Assembly (NCBI GenBank): GCA_002286855.1 | Contig: NRSV01000152.1 | Location: 1-28,452, forward strand | Length of the DNA stretch: 28,452 nucleotides | Reading direction: 5' to 3' | DNA from: Bipolaris cookei | Taxonomy: Eukaryota > Ascomycota > Dothideomycetes > Pleosporales > Pleosporaceae | In this document: in pieces, positions 1-10,547 of the stretch | Numbering within the stretch: the first letter of the stretch is position 1 | Layout: each line of letters opens with the position of its first letter | The notes under the pieces: generated by a model | What the model saw: the letters and a program-made list of their open reading frames with translations, nothing else | What the model was told of the DNA's origin: nothing | Databases searched by the model: none | Program-made: the position numbers and the translations under genes

Positions 1-1498
1 ATAATAGAAGCATATTTGCAGTACTTAGTTACTTATATATTTAATAGACTTACATTAAGGTAGGTCTATCCTTATATCAACTAGTATGTATATAATATTA
101 ATACCGTGGTGTCTATCTCTAGCCGATTTCTAAGGACAGGCAGCAGGTGACCATGCACGTAAATGGTGGTTAGACGAAGCCTCTGGAGCTTTGCGCCACA
201 GCCTAAGCCGTTTTGGTATAGCGTAGGTGTACATTGCAGACCGCTAAGCACTGGCACGTCGCACCGGAGCAACTCGGAGAGCACTTAGATCGGAGCTGCA
301 CACATTTCTAAAAGCAGGACTATATTATATAGTTACCTAAATATCTTGTAAGGGCTCCGAAGGATTAAGCGATAGTTTTATATAAGAGAGAGCAGGGGTG
401 TTTTGTCATTACACCTTCTATGCTAAACACACGAAGCTTAAGAATATAAGCTGCAATGCTGTAATTTTACTATATAAAGCTTGCACTAGGTAGAGATAAA
501 GGCAAAGAATATAATCCTATCGACCTGACTCTATACGATTGTGCAAGGGGGGTACAACATAGTTGAACAACATTCGTGGTTCGTTGCGGGGGGATGTTCG
601 ACCCGCAGGGACGGACGTTAAGTAGTATTAGTTTCTGTTAGCGATTGGAGCTCAGACCAATCAACGCATCATACTTATATAGCTTAACCCTTTTCGGACA
701 AGCGCACACTGGACGGGTCCATGTCCTGCGTGGGATGACAATTGGGCTATGCGCGCAAAGCGGAAGCTGCAAGTGCATGAGAGTGTAACCTCCTACCTTG
801 CATCAACTTATACACCTTCATATTATGTACTCGATATTCAATTCTGTTTATTGAAAGTCAGTATAAGTGTGATAGATTTGGTGAGGTGAGCTATCTCAGC
901 CATGCTATACCTATCTTGAGCATATTGGATAGGCAGCCACTGTCGATGACATAGTTGTTCCCTCACAACACCGTTTACGGCCTGTTAGGATCGTCTTGCG
1001 ATTGAAATCATCTCCTGTTGGTGAGAAAAATGATCTGACTGTTTATTTCCCGGATTTCGCCAAACGCCTGGTGCGGCTCCTACACCTATGTCTTCAGTCA
1101 GGAGTTTACTTAGAATTGGCGTTCTTCATTCAAAAGACCTGACGTAATGTTCCTGGTTGTAAATCAGGCAAGAGATGGTATGTATGGGAACTTGAACCTA
1201 GACGAGCAGCGTTTCTATGCTATGTGGAGAACGGTTATTGAAGGTACATGTATGGCATCAACGCGAACATGTTGAGCATCATCACGTTGGAAAATGGACT
1301 TAGGGGCTGGTGCACACAGCCAAATCGCATCAAGAGAGAATGTCCTGTTCTTGAACAGTTGTTACCACAGTCAATATGATTATATATGATGAACGATTTG
1401 GCATATAGCTCTACGCAGTGCGACTAAAAAACTCGATAGTAGTACCATCTCTAAATAGCTGTGCTCGCTTTTGTTTCTATATTCAGGAACGTGAGACC
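1..1498. other. intergenic, no recognised gene
   Basis: About 1.5 kb upstream of the AhpD-like gene. Reading all six frames I see only short, unrelated open stretches and no domain motif, tRNA or clear repeat. The base composition is mixed, with AT-rich patches. The promoter of the gene starting at 1499 must lie in its right part, but I cannot single out a motif. Confidence 0.5.
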
Positions 1499-2393
1499 AT
1501 GTCAGAATCATCTCGGCAACTTCAGAAGATGCTCAAACCGCCGCATCCTTCCACCCTGACCCTTCTAGATGCGTCATGTATCCAACGCCTGTTCTGTATA
1601 CGAAAACATGAGGCGAAAGAAAAAAGACTGGGCCATTCTTTATGGCTGGCTCTCATGACAGCAATAGTGATCGGCGTGGATTGCGAAGTGTCCATGGCAA
1701 CGCTCTATCATCAAGCGACGGAATCGATGGGTTTGGAAGGCAGCATCGCTGTTGCCGAACTCATGCGAGAAATTGGGTTAAGAGGCATAGCTGTTATCAG
1801 CGTACGCACCGATATATCCAGTATGAGTTAGTCTGACTGCTAATTGTAACAAGCTTCCGCAAATCATGGACATCCTCGCTGCCTTCCGTGCTTCTCTGCC
1901 TCCAGCTGTCAGATCGTCTTTGGGCACTACGCCATTGGATTGTGTAAATGCAGGTAACATTGAATTCATCAACGAGCAGGGCAGGGGCCTATGGGATGCT
2001 ATCCACCACCCGAAGGGAAGCGTTATTGAGCGCAAACTAGCAAATGCTCATCCCAACCTTGCCAACTACGTTAGAAACCATGTTTATGGTGGACTACTAG
2101 CACGGCATGGCGAAATGATAATCGGACGTGTAATGACCAGCCTGTGCGCTATTGCATGTTTGCGTGCGAGTCGGCCATTTAGTCTGCAGCTAATGGGCCA
2201 TATCCATGGTCTGAAGAAATCGTGGAAAGACGGGTCTTGGAGATCGGATCCGGCTGCCGGCTCTGAGGAAGGGATGCGGTGGCTTACCAGTGATGAAGGC
2301 TGCATATGGGTACTGGAAGTGGTAGACGAGCTTGTCATGGAAATAAAGAGTAGACGTGCAACAAACCCTGCAGTGAAAGCGTCAAGGTTATAA
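1499..2393 (+). CDS. AhpD-like (carboxymuconolactone decarboxylase-like fold) protein, two exons
   Basis: Predicted 280-aa protein from exons 1499-1801 and 1854-2393. The intron (1802-1853, 52 nt, phase 0) begins GTACGC, has a TGACTGCTAAT branch-like stretch and ends AAG. Joining the exons gives GIAVIS followed by LPQIMDILAAFRASLP, which resembles the helix start of a family of fungal AhpD-like proteins. The later segments (LWDAIHHP, HPNLANYVRNHVYGGLL, IGRVMTSLCAIACLRA, GHIHGLKKSW, WLTSDEGCIWVLEVVDELV) follow the order I know from that family. No CxxC redox motif is visible, so a peroxidase-reductase role like that of bacterial AhpD cannot be claimed; the function is unknown. The start is the first in-frame ATG (1499); a GTG-initiated extension upstream is unlikely in a fungus. 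No inactivating change is seen. The family assignment is from memory of sequence pattern and was not searched. Confidence 0.6.
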
Positions 2394-3367
2394 TGAGAGA
2401 GGATGGCGTCTCGGTCATCCTTCACTACCGTCAGCTAGGGTATTTCGACAGCCACACCAAGAAGTCTAATCCCTACTCATGTAAGCAAACATATACGCCA
2501 GTGTCGCAATACATGAAGATTGGTCATTATGTCGATCACTTGACCTGGTCGGTTCCATGATTTAATTAGATAAGATCAGGAGATCACGTAGCAGTTCACG
2601 TGAGGTCCAGCCTGAGCTAGGCTAGTAGAGTAGGAATTGTTTCATATATCTTGACCATACAACTGACCTTAGAAGTCAGTAAACTTAGATTAGTCCTCTC
2701 AATACAAGTTCTTTTGTCCAAGGTTTCTCAGCTCCGACAACCAGCTACTACGCAGTCGCCCTTTGCCACTCGTTACCTCGCGTTAGTGTTCACGCTGAGA
2801 GGTGAGAACTGAATGAGCAGCAACCTGCGAATAGGGTATCTATGATGCGAAAAGATAGTTTGAAGGAACCGAATTTGTGGTAAGGGATCAAACAGTAATT
2901 TATCGCCTGTACAGTATAGTATATGCGGAGGTTCTGCCTGCATGCACAATCGTTCACTCTTGGCTCGTTTTCTTGTACTGCCGCCTCATCGCTTCGTGAT
3001 CCTTCAATGGCACCGGAGCATGCTATTGATGGAAATTCTATCATTATGCACCTGGACCCTTTTTTGTTTGTGATGCGCTGTTTCTCCAGCAGGGGAATAT
3101 TTCCTTACGAACAATGCTCCCTGTGATTCGAGGTTCCAATCAACCTTGAGAACCTCTAACCACATCTTCAAGTGTCCACATGTAGTGGGCAAGGTTGAAC
3201 GAATTGAAAGGAACTACGTCTGCAGGCCTGATCTAAACGATGCCCTCGAAGAATGCCAACACCACGCGCTTTGCACCTATTCCTGCTTATATGTCCAAAG
3301 ATTGATCCAAACAATTCAAAATTTGCGATAGCTCTTCACTCTAAACCTACATCAATGTGTCAATTTA
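2394..3367. other. intergenic, no recognised gene
   Basis: Roughly 1 kb between the AhpD-like gene and the mannosyltransferase relic. Small open stretches occur on both strands (for example 2790-3044 and 2923-3126), but they overlap antisense and carry no recognisable motif. The N-terminal part of the degraded mannosyltransferase could be hidden at the right end. A stretch at 2701-2738 resembles 6374-6410. Confidence 0.4.
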
Positions 3368-3880
3368 TTGCTGCAAACGATCGGGTCCATCATCAAGAGA
3401 GAAGCTCATGTAGCTCGCCATAAAAAAGTGTTCTCTATTGTTGTTGTTGGGGATGAAACAATGACGAGTTTAAGGCGTTTGATGCGCTTCGCTCACCTAC
3501 CAAGCTACTTGAAGCATGATATTGTTCTGTTCTCTACCGACGTCGCTCTTTGCGTGGGAAATATCCTAGAGCTCATTCATGAGTGCAAGCTGCAGGTAGC
3601 CGATCAAACGTTGACTGCTCTTTTCAGGTATCTGCCTACTGGAATGGCATGATAGAATTTACCACGAAGCCGCTGATGGACTGGAAAATGGCATTTCGAG
3701 CCTACAGCCATCTAGAGTGCTTCCAGGGCGAGCCTAGTCTGTTTGCTAGAGACGTGTGGTATCATACTCACAGCAAATTGCTGTAATTAGAGGTGTCAAT
3801 GTCAGCTATAGCAATGGAGCAACAGCGAAAATCAAAGCTTTGAAGGGCTACACTTCTGCGCGTGTCGTTCGCAAAGGTGC
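3368..3880 (+). pseudogene. relic of a CAP59-like (GT69) alpha-mannosyltransferase
   Basis: Fragments in order resemble the C-terminal half of fungal CAP59/CMT1-type mannosyltransferases. The first reads DIVLFSTDVALCVGNILELI, where the family has a FLNDV-type segment, and continues to KLQVADQTLTALF. After a jump come VSAYWNGMIEFTTKPL, MAFRAY, ECFQGEPSLFARDVWYH and, in another frame, AVIRGVNVSYSN with IKALKGYTS. Two breaks are visible. About 50 residues normally found between the first and second blocks, including the segment with the donor-site acidic residues, are missing near 3625-3635 with a frame change. A further one-step frame change lies near 3778-3783, where the frame in use hits TAA. 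The N-terminal half was not found and no ATG start is present. In intact relatives the enzyme is a membrane-anchored Golgi-type transferase adding alpha-1,3-mannose to glycans. The call rests on remembered family motifs. Confidence 0.45.
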
Positions 3881-5233
3881 TGATATGTGGACTGGTTAGG
3901 GTTTTTCACCGCCGACAAGGGTCAAATGCATGCCATATCACTCACACCAATTCTTCATAGAGTAAGACAAATGATTAGAGCCCTGAACGCACAGCACATT
4001 CAATGGAAAATCAACATTCGTCGAGACAGATAGCGAGCAACGCAATGGATTAGTCTTCGAAAGTACGTCACCAAATCCGAACCCGATCTATTCCGCACTC
4101 TTCGACCTGACTGCGGAGTATATGCCCTCGGAGATGGCTACAACGACGTATGCTCTTTCCTTCATTATCTAACGAATTGGTTCGGCCGGAAGATTTAACA
4201 CAGTCCCCAGCACTCTGCCTATATATCACAAGAACAAATTACTTGCGGCGAAACCAGCCTTAATGTTATCAGCTGTGAGTGCTCGCTTCTCTGCAAGATT
4301 ATGTAGAGATGAAATGCTTCACTGGAATCACATGAACACCACCTCGCACCGATCGTTCGACCCGTTCGCGGTAGGGCATGTCGACGGAGTAAGAGTCGGG
4401 TTTGCCACGCATTTTCGCAGTGTTGTTTAGCTCGCTCAATCCTGTCCTACGCAAACGATATGCGTCGAGTGTAAGTATTGCTAGCTGCTGGAAATAGTGG
4501 AAGATTCCATGGTGATCGCGCCGGGTAACTCGACGTTTCGAGTTGCTGATAGAGAAGGGATGGGTTTCAGCTACATTCTATAGAACTGACCTAACGACTG
4601 GTATGTAGCAAGAGGTGATACTGCATGATGACGTGGTAAGCGGGCGTGCGATGACGAATCGAATGGTACTGGACTGCTTGTGATGTCAGATTCGTGAGCA
4701 GGCGGAATAGGAACAACAAAAGTTGATTCACTCTGCATTGCCATTGAGACATATACACGAGAACGCGAGACCAAAGCTCTTGGCATGGGCAGGCTTCGTG
4801 CCTCGCGTCGCTGTATGCTTGCTTGCACATGAGCATACTAGTAAGAATTCGCAAAGGTGTATGCCGCGTTGTTTCCGTATTTACAGAGAACTGTTTCAAG
4901 GGAGACCAAGCTGCTGTCGCGCTGGATCGTTCGAACTCGCCAGTTCTGCCGTGATCGAAATCGAAGGTGGGAGATGTGGGGAGACAGGACAATACATGCT
5001 GTTTAGAGTGAGGATCTTGAGTGGAAGTAATATAAGCCTTCTGGTGTCAAGACTCTTGGGGTTGGTTTTCGTGGATGAAGTGACAGGGTGGTATGAACAG
5101 TGTCTCTGCAAGTAACTTTTGTATTTTAGTACTTGTACTCGTAATTTAAGTTGAACACATCGAGCTCTAGGGGTTCGATGCCTATTACTATATTCTTTTG
5201 ATGCTCGTAACCCTCGGTCAGAGTAGCCCGAGT
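3881..5233. other. intergenic, no recognised gene
   Basis: Overlapping open stretches lie on both strands at 4571-5115, the longest about 130 codons and beginning with a non-ATG codon. None shows a domain, a signal peptide or plausible exon continuation, and the sense and antisense frames compete. I see no supported gene. Confidence 0.45.
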
Positions 5234-5317
5234 ATTCCTCGGAGGCTTATGTGCGAGGACTATCCCTCGGTGGCTTATGTACGAGGACTATTCCTCGGTG
5301 TCTTATGTACGAGGGGT
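5234..5317. repeat. three tandem copies of a 28-bp unit
   Basis: Units at 5234-5261, 5262-5289 and 5290-5317 share the pattern ATTCCTCGG..GCTTATGT followed by ACGAGGACT, with three or four differences between units. The block lies in a GC-richer island (about 5205-5470) containing CCTCGG/CCGAGG motifs and starting near a TGCTCGTAACCCTCGG sequence. That layout recalls the LTR of a fungal Gypsy-type retroelement, but I found no second LTR, target duplication or coding remnant, so the LTR idea is only a possibility. Confidence 0.6.
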
Positions 5318-8033
5318 CTGCCAAGACCTTTCCTCGGGCATGCGCCACCGAGAAGGTCACGTGATACGTGCCCCCGCGTTACATATGGCTTGGTCGACTG
5401 GTCGTCGATGCTTCTTAACTTAACCGCCGTGCCTCCTTCCTTTAGGTTTCGTAACAACAGCCTGCTTATTGTGTTTTAAGGTATCTTTGGTTGACACATG
5501 TATACTGCTGAATGTACGGTGATTACTGTATATTTGAACTGTGAGGTCAGGTCCGTATGCTCGCTTTATTCGGACATGGAGTCATCGTATGCGTTCGGGG
5601 TAGTACCGGTGAGGTGAAGGGAAACAGTGGTCCTTGCAGGATACATAGGGCGACAGGAGGAGACTCACAACGACAAGAGACAGCGTTAGGCCTACAACTA
5701 CAGTCAGTATGAAAGCTGTTGCCCCCTCAAGGTAGTCGTACGCCCATAGAGGCGAGCTTACTTTTATTGAAGCAGAGACCTGCGTCTAGGGATTCGTTAT
5801 AGTATCGCTTCTAGTAGGTACGCGTTCTGGCATACAACGAATTGTAGGGCAAACGTTAGTTTCCTTGAGGCCGTTTCTACGGCGAGAGCGTCATCCGTGC
5901 AAGAAGCGAGCTGCGTGAAATGGGGAGTACAACACGTGCATCGCTTAGCGTTTGATGCATATGACACGACGCACATAGTGCGCGCCAAGGAAGGTGGCAG
6001 GTGCGTGCGTGCCCCCGCACCGATTCGCAAATCCTAATTCCCCGATACCCAACTAACGATCGAGTTCAAGTTTTTCGGATTATGAGCACCTACATAGTAC
6101 AGTTACGGAATAGTCGATGTGATTGGTCAGTCATCGATCTAACGATGACTGATATTGTTGAATGCTGCACGCAGAGGTGAAGCCGCAATCGCTAACGACT
6201 GTACAAGTGAGTTGTCGCAACCTAACATGACTGATCATCTATCTGGTGACGAGATCTTGATTAGGGATTGTATGATTGAATCTGATTGGTCTGATGAGAG
6301 AAGGTCACGAGATCGTAAGCATGCGATTCAAAGCAATCACATCAGAGAGATCAGTGGACTTGGATATGTCCTTTGAATACGTTTCTTTTGTCCAATGTCT
6401 CTCAGCTCCAACATAGTTTTTTTTGTGGGCGGAAGGTGTGCACATGAGATAGTATAGAGCAGTTGTGATGGCTGCTGCTGTTGTACCGTCCCTACAGTGT
6501 TGTATAGAAGCGGCGTATTTACTTTATGAAACCCCGAACGAGTCGGGCCCGTTTTGGTGACTTTATCTAGGCAATGCGAACAGTTTATATAAACGTGAGT
6601 TGTGATGGTATACAACCACTAATCCTATATTCTGATCCTAAGATAGAGTTGGCGCAGATATTGTCGCGTCTTCTCTACGAGCCAAATTGCCGATGAGCCA
6701 GACGAGTGACAGTGGCGAAGAATTACGCTACATGTTCGGCTGATGGATGAAGCTGTCTAGTAAAAACAGTTGAGCCATGGAGCACAAAACGACTATCGCT
6801 AGGATTGAGCAGTGTTAACAACGCCCAACTAGGGGTAAATCACTATACCATAAGGAACATCATAGAAAAAGTGTAAATCAGAGGCATTCAAGTAGTATAA
6901 CAAGGACCGCTAACCCGAAATGCAGTCCTTTCGCGGCGCCCAACCTGACAGGCAACCATTGAGCCGAATGGATAGGTTGTTCCTGCACATACCAGTTTAG
7001 AGCCTTTAAATGGAAAACCCCCAGTCATAGATATATTCTGACATAGGCGCACACGCTACATGTTCTTCCCCACCTTAAAACCCCCTACAAAATGACTGTC
7101 CTACGACTCTGCCTGCGCACGGGAACTTGTAGCGCACGGGATCAATTTAGTTCCCTAGTAACACATTATGAATCAACTCTGGTAGTTACCTGATATCACA
7201 TATGTTCAGTGGAAATCTGTATAGTGGTGTACTGGCTGTAAGGGACAAAGCTTTTGGCTGCCATCCTGCGACGGGTGTTGCGCAGATTTCATCGCGGCAG
7301 CACCTCCAGAAGTTCTACCCAGTTAAGAAGACAGTCAACTTCAACGCAGAAGAGCTAGTGTATAATTGATCTACGACTCTTGCTACTTTTGTATGCTCAT
7401 AACGTAGTTATCATTGTATGTTTCATACTCTTCTCCGCATGTCCGCGATTTGACTGGATCTTAGGAAACGCCTAAGAGTCACTCTCAAGCTTTCCTTCTG
7501 TGGGCCAGCGGCGGTAAATTCCTCTTGCGCAGCCGGCTCCACTGAAGCCACAATACATTCCTCATTTAGCGACTCCGGCGTGGGCGCGCCAGACCGGCTA
7601 GAGTAGTGAGATCGTCTATCTAAACGAGGAACTGGATTATGTCGACACAGCACCATGACTATACACATATCTAGAGGCAGAGTTGTTGATGAGAACAGTC
7701 GCACGGAATCTATAAACGGGTTGCGAATAGTCTTCAGTCGATTCAGCGGGGATTCGCAATGGAAAGTTCAGTGGGCTGTGACGTTCGGCTATTGTAGTAG
7801 TCTAATAGCGCTATGGCTCATCCTTCACTAGCAAGTTGGAAAGATCATCTAAAATTAGGCGCTGTCAGCTGCTTATCATAGGTCTCACCTTTGGTAAGCG
7901 ACACGATTTTGAACCCGAGGAAATGAACGGGCTTCACGACACAGCATTGTGTATCGTGTTTATAGTACTTTTCAGTATTCGATATTGAACAGACATTCCA
8001 CCCAATCCCAGATTCATCCTAGTAGTCGTTACA
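5318..8033. other. intergenic, no recognised gene
   Basis: About 2.7 kb without a supportable gene. It includes a 10-bp perfect inverted repeat with a 6-nt loop (6127-6136 and 6143-6152). The open stretch on the minus strand at 7423-7704 begins with a non-ATG codon for the relevant frame and lacks motifs. This interval is where the SPX domain of the downstream EXS gene would be expected. I searched it by eye in the plus frames and did not recognise one. Confidence 0.4.
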
Positions 8034-9653
8034 ATGCGTAGATGTGTCCAAGACTCCCAAAACAAGCATGTTCATACAAGCACTCTTGTCAACTGCAGCT
8101 TTCGCAATGGCGCTCTCTTAACTACTGGAACCGTGTTTCTAGTAGAAGGAACACTATGGGCGTTTCAATATATCAATAACGATACTAAAGAGAGTTCACT
8201 GCCACAGCCCGGCTATCTTCTGCAGGTCTGTTCACTATCTCACCTGCAATCCTACGAAAGCTACCTTTCTACAGATTTACAGTGGTTATTTCTTGATAAC
8301 ACTCATCCTCCTCCTCTATTGCCTATCGTGTCGCATTTGGTATAAGTTCGGCATCAACTATGCTACCGTGTTCTCAGACGATCCTCACCACTGCCTGAAC
8401 TGGATAGAAGCCGCTGAGGTTAGACCTGTGTTTTCTGAAGAACATTCGAGCTAACCGCAAGCAGCTGCCTTGCTGGAGCTACTTCCTCCTCGGAATCACT
8501 TTGAACATTAACTTTCGCTCGACGGGAAATGATAGTTTTTACCAATATTATCCAATTGTAATGATTGGCCTCTCTGTCGTGCTTTGGCTCACTCCATTCA
8601 ACATATACTATCGTGCGAGCCGTGTGTGCTTACTTAATTCTGTCGTAAGCATTCAATATGAACTACGAAGCTGAATTGCACAATACTAAGAAATTCATAG
8701 TGGCGCGTGTGCCTGGCCGGAATATATCGCGTCGAGTGGTGGGACGTCTACGTTGCAGATATGCTATGTTCACTCACGTATAGTACTGGCGTAAGCTGCA
8801 CTCCTTAGATCGCCATAGCTGTATCTGATGTGCGCAGAATGTTTCGTTGTTTTTTTGCCTCTATGCACGGAAGTGGACAGATCCTAAAGAATGCGACTCG
8901 TCTCATTCGCGCATGCTGGGCTTCATGACTACGCTACCAAGTGTATGGCGTGCTTTGCAGTGTATTCGCAAGTACTGGGACACAAACCATGAGAGCATCC
9001 ATTTACTCAACAGCGGAAAGTACATTCTCAGTATATCATTCTACGTGTCGTTGAGTATCTACCGCACTCACGAAACGTTATCAAATCGCTGGACATTGAT
9101 TGCTCTCGCTATCATCAATAGAAGCGTCAGCGGCGCCTGGGATGTTTGCCTCGACTGGGGACTCGGGAACCCAGGGGCTACGCACCCGTTTCTGCAAAGC
9201 GATCTCGGATTCACAGCCCCATGGGTCTACTATGTTGTGATTCTGATCAACACCTTGCTCAGATTTACTTGGATCCTCTACATTGCTATCCCGCAACAGC
9301 TGCAGCATTCTGCCATCACCTCATTTGGCATCTCTATCGGCGAAGTCTGTAGGAGAGGACTGTGGTCGCTTTTCCGCGTCGAATATGAGCATTGCAACAG
9401 GTTCAGGTCCAGCTGCATGGAGAAACAAGAAGCCTTGCGTCCTAGATGTCAGCCTCTTTCCGAGCTGGGGTTTATAAAGGCATCGGACAAATGCCATAGT
9501 TGTGCGCTACAACAGCGACGCCATGGCGCAATATGCAGCCATCCAAATGCGAAGATTCCTTGCATGGTTCTTGCAATACCCGAATGTGTTTTTTCTACTT
9601 CCCCTTGCTGCAGTGACGCTGAAAGAGAGATCCAAAGCGCACGACGATCGTAG
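8034..9653 (+). CDS. EXS-domain membrane protein (SYG1/XPR1-type), SPX domain not found
   Basis: Five exons: 8034-8225, 8275-8418, 8465-8644, 8701-8790 and 8838-9653. All four introns (46-56 nt) are phase 0 with GT..AG ends; the second may end at 8461 instead of 8464. Spliced length is 473 aa. In order the protein shows FRNGALLTTGTVF, GYLLQ joined to IYSGYFLITLILLLY, CRIWYKFGINYATVF, YYPIVMIGLSVVLWLTPF, DMLCSLTYS joined to TGNVSLFFCLYA, CDSSHSRMLGF, LPSVWRALQCIRKYWDT, LNSGKYILS, GAWDVCLDWGL, LLRFTWILYIAIPQQLQHSA and EVCRRGLWSLFRVEYEHC. This is the EXS signature of SYG1/XPR1 proteins, several of which export phosphate and act in phosphate signalling. Relatives are about twice as long because of an N-terminal SPX domain that I could not find upstream, so the gene is probably 5'-truncated or its first exons are unrecognisable. 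The last ~70 residues after EHC look unlike the family, and another intron there is possible. Confidence 0.65.
8226..8274 (+). other. intron 1 of the EXS gene
   Basis: A 49-nt intron, GTCTGT..CTACAG, phase 0. Removing it joins GYLLQ to IYSGYFLITL, restoring a hydrophobic segment typical of EXS proteins; unspliced, the frame ends at a stop at 8345. Confidence 0.75.
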
Positions 9654-9841
9654 CTTTTAAAATCTCGTATTCACGAGCCAAAATAGATTCAATAGAATGG
9701 CTGTAACGGGTCTAAAGCGGGTGAGTATGATTGATAAATCTTACAAGAGTGGGCAGATAGCGAACGTGAGAGCGAGTTACAAAACGTCAAAACAGAATGG
9801 TGATATGTCAAAGGTCAATTAAGGGTCGTTCGTGGCACCTA

Positions 9842-10015
9842 GAAATCACCAGACTTGGGAACAATCAATTCAACCTGGATTGATTCCTAACGACAGTGGC
9901 GAACAAACCAGCATGATATCTGTGCACGGCAGCACGATTAAGAAAATGAACTGTTTGTTACTATCGGTAGGAAACAATCCAGATTGAATTGATTGTTCCC
10001 AAGTCTGGAAATCAC
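9842..10015. mobile_element. 158-bp hAT-type MITE with 8-bp target duplications
   Basis: The element is 9850-10007. Its ends are CAGACTTGGGAACAATC and the exact complement, so it begins CAG and ends CTG as hAT termini do. The inverted repeat covers about 40 bp with two differences and continues with looser pairing to about 65 bp, leaving a short core without coding capacity. It is flanked exactly by GAAATCAC at 9842-9849 and again at 10008-10015, a perfect 8-bp duplication, the hallmark length for the hAT superfamily. It is therefore a non-autonomous miniature element mobilised by a hAT transposase encoded elsewhere; none is seen in this window. The near-identical arms suggest fairly recent insertion. 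Confidence 0.85.
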
Positions 10016-10419
10016 ACAAACATCGTCAATCTGCACTTGCTGTGTCCATGAGGACCACGTGCGTGCCGATGCGAAAGCTTGGGCTCAATTGTCCGCACAG
10101 TGAGCTGCTAGATCAAGACATGACGCCAATAATGGCTGCACTAACGTACATCCCTTCGTAACGGAATAACTGCCGTAACGGACAAAACTACAGGTACTTT
10201 GACTTTGCAGCAACATCGTAGCCTGCAACCATCGTAAAAATCATATTGATCTACCCAAGTACATACCAGGGTTGATTCTGAGTCAATGCATACCCATCAA
10301 TACAAAAATTACAATCGTGTAGATACCTTCCCGCCAGGCGCGCGAAGATAACTGCTTCATCCTAATAATGCGCCTCACGAGTTGTCAGACTATGAGGGGT
10401 TTTCTGATCAAGGATAGAT
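10016..10419. other. intergenic, no recognised gene
   Basis: About 400 bp of AT-rich sequence between the MITE and the likely left end of element B. No open frame or repeat was recognised. Confidence 0.4.
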
Positions 10420-10547
10420 TTAGATCACTGTGATAAAAGACTGTGATAATTGATATGGAGGAAATTGATTGTATTGCTATACGGATGTTTGCGAACAGTT
10501 TGTGCTATTTAAATCTGGCCAGTTTCCTAACGTTGCGGCCGCTCTTA

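Noticed and set aside
3590..3628. Possible intron GTAGCC..TTTCAG in the mannosyltransferase relic
   Set aside because: The would-be intron encodes VADQTLTALF, which resembles the family's GADMTCAMDW segment, so it is more likely exon next to a deletion; the spliced product would still lack the catalytic block.
4571..5115. Overlapping open stretches up to ~130 codons on both strands
   Set aside because: No ATG start for the longest plus frame, no motif, and competing antisense frames.
5160..5190. GGGGTTCGATGCC resembling a tRNA T-arm
   Set aside because: The flanking stem bases do not pair and no acceptor, D or anticodon arm could be built.
6127..6152. 10-bp inverted repeat as a terminator or MITE end
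   Set aside because: No flanking gene end, no target duplication and a very short stem; it may be chance in AT-rich DNA.
7423..7704. Minus-strand open stretch of 93 codons upstream of the EXS gene
   Set aside because: Low-complexity composition, no recognised domain and no matching exon partner.
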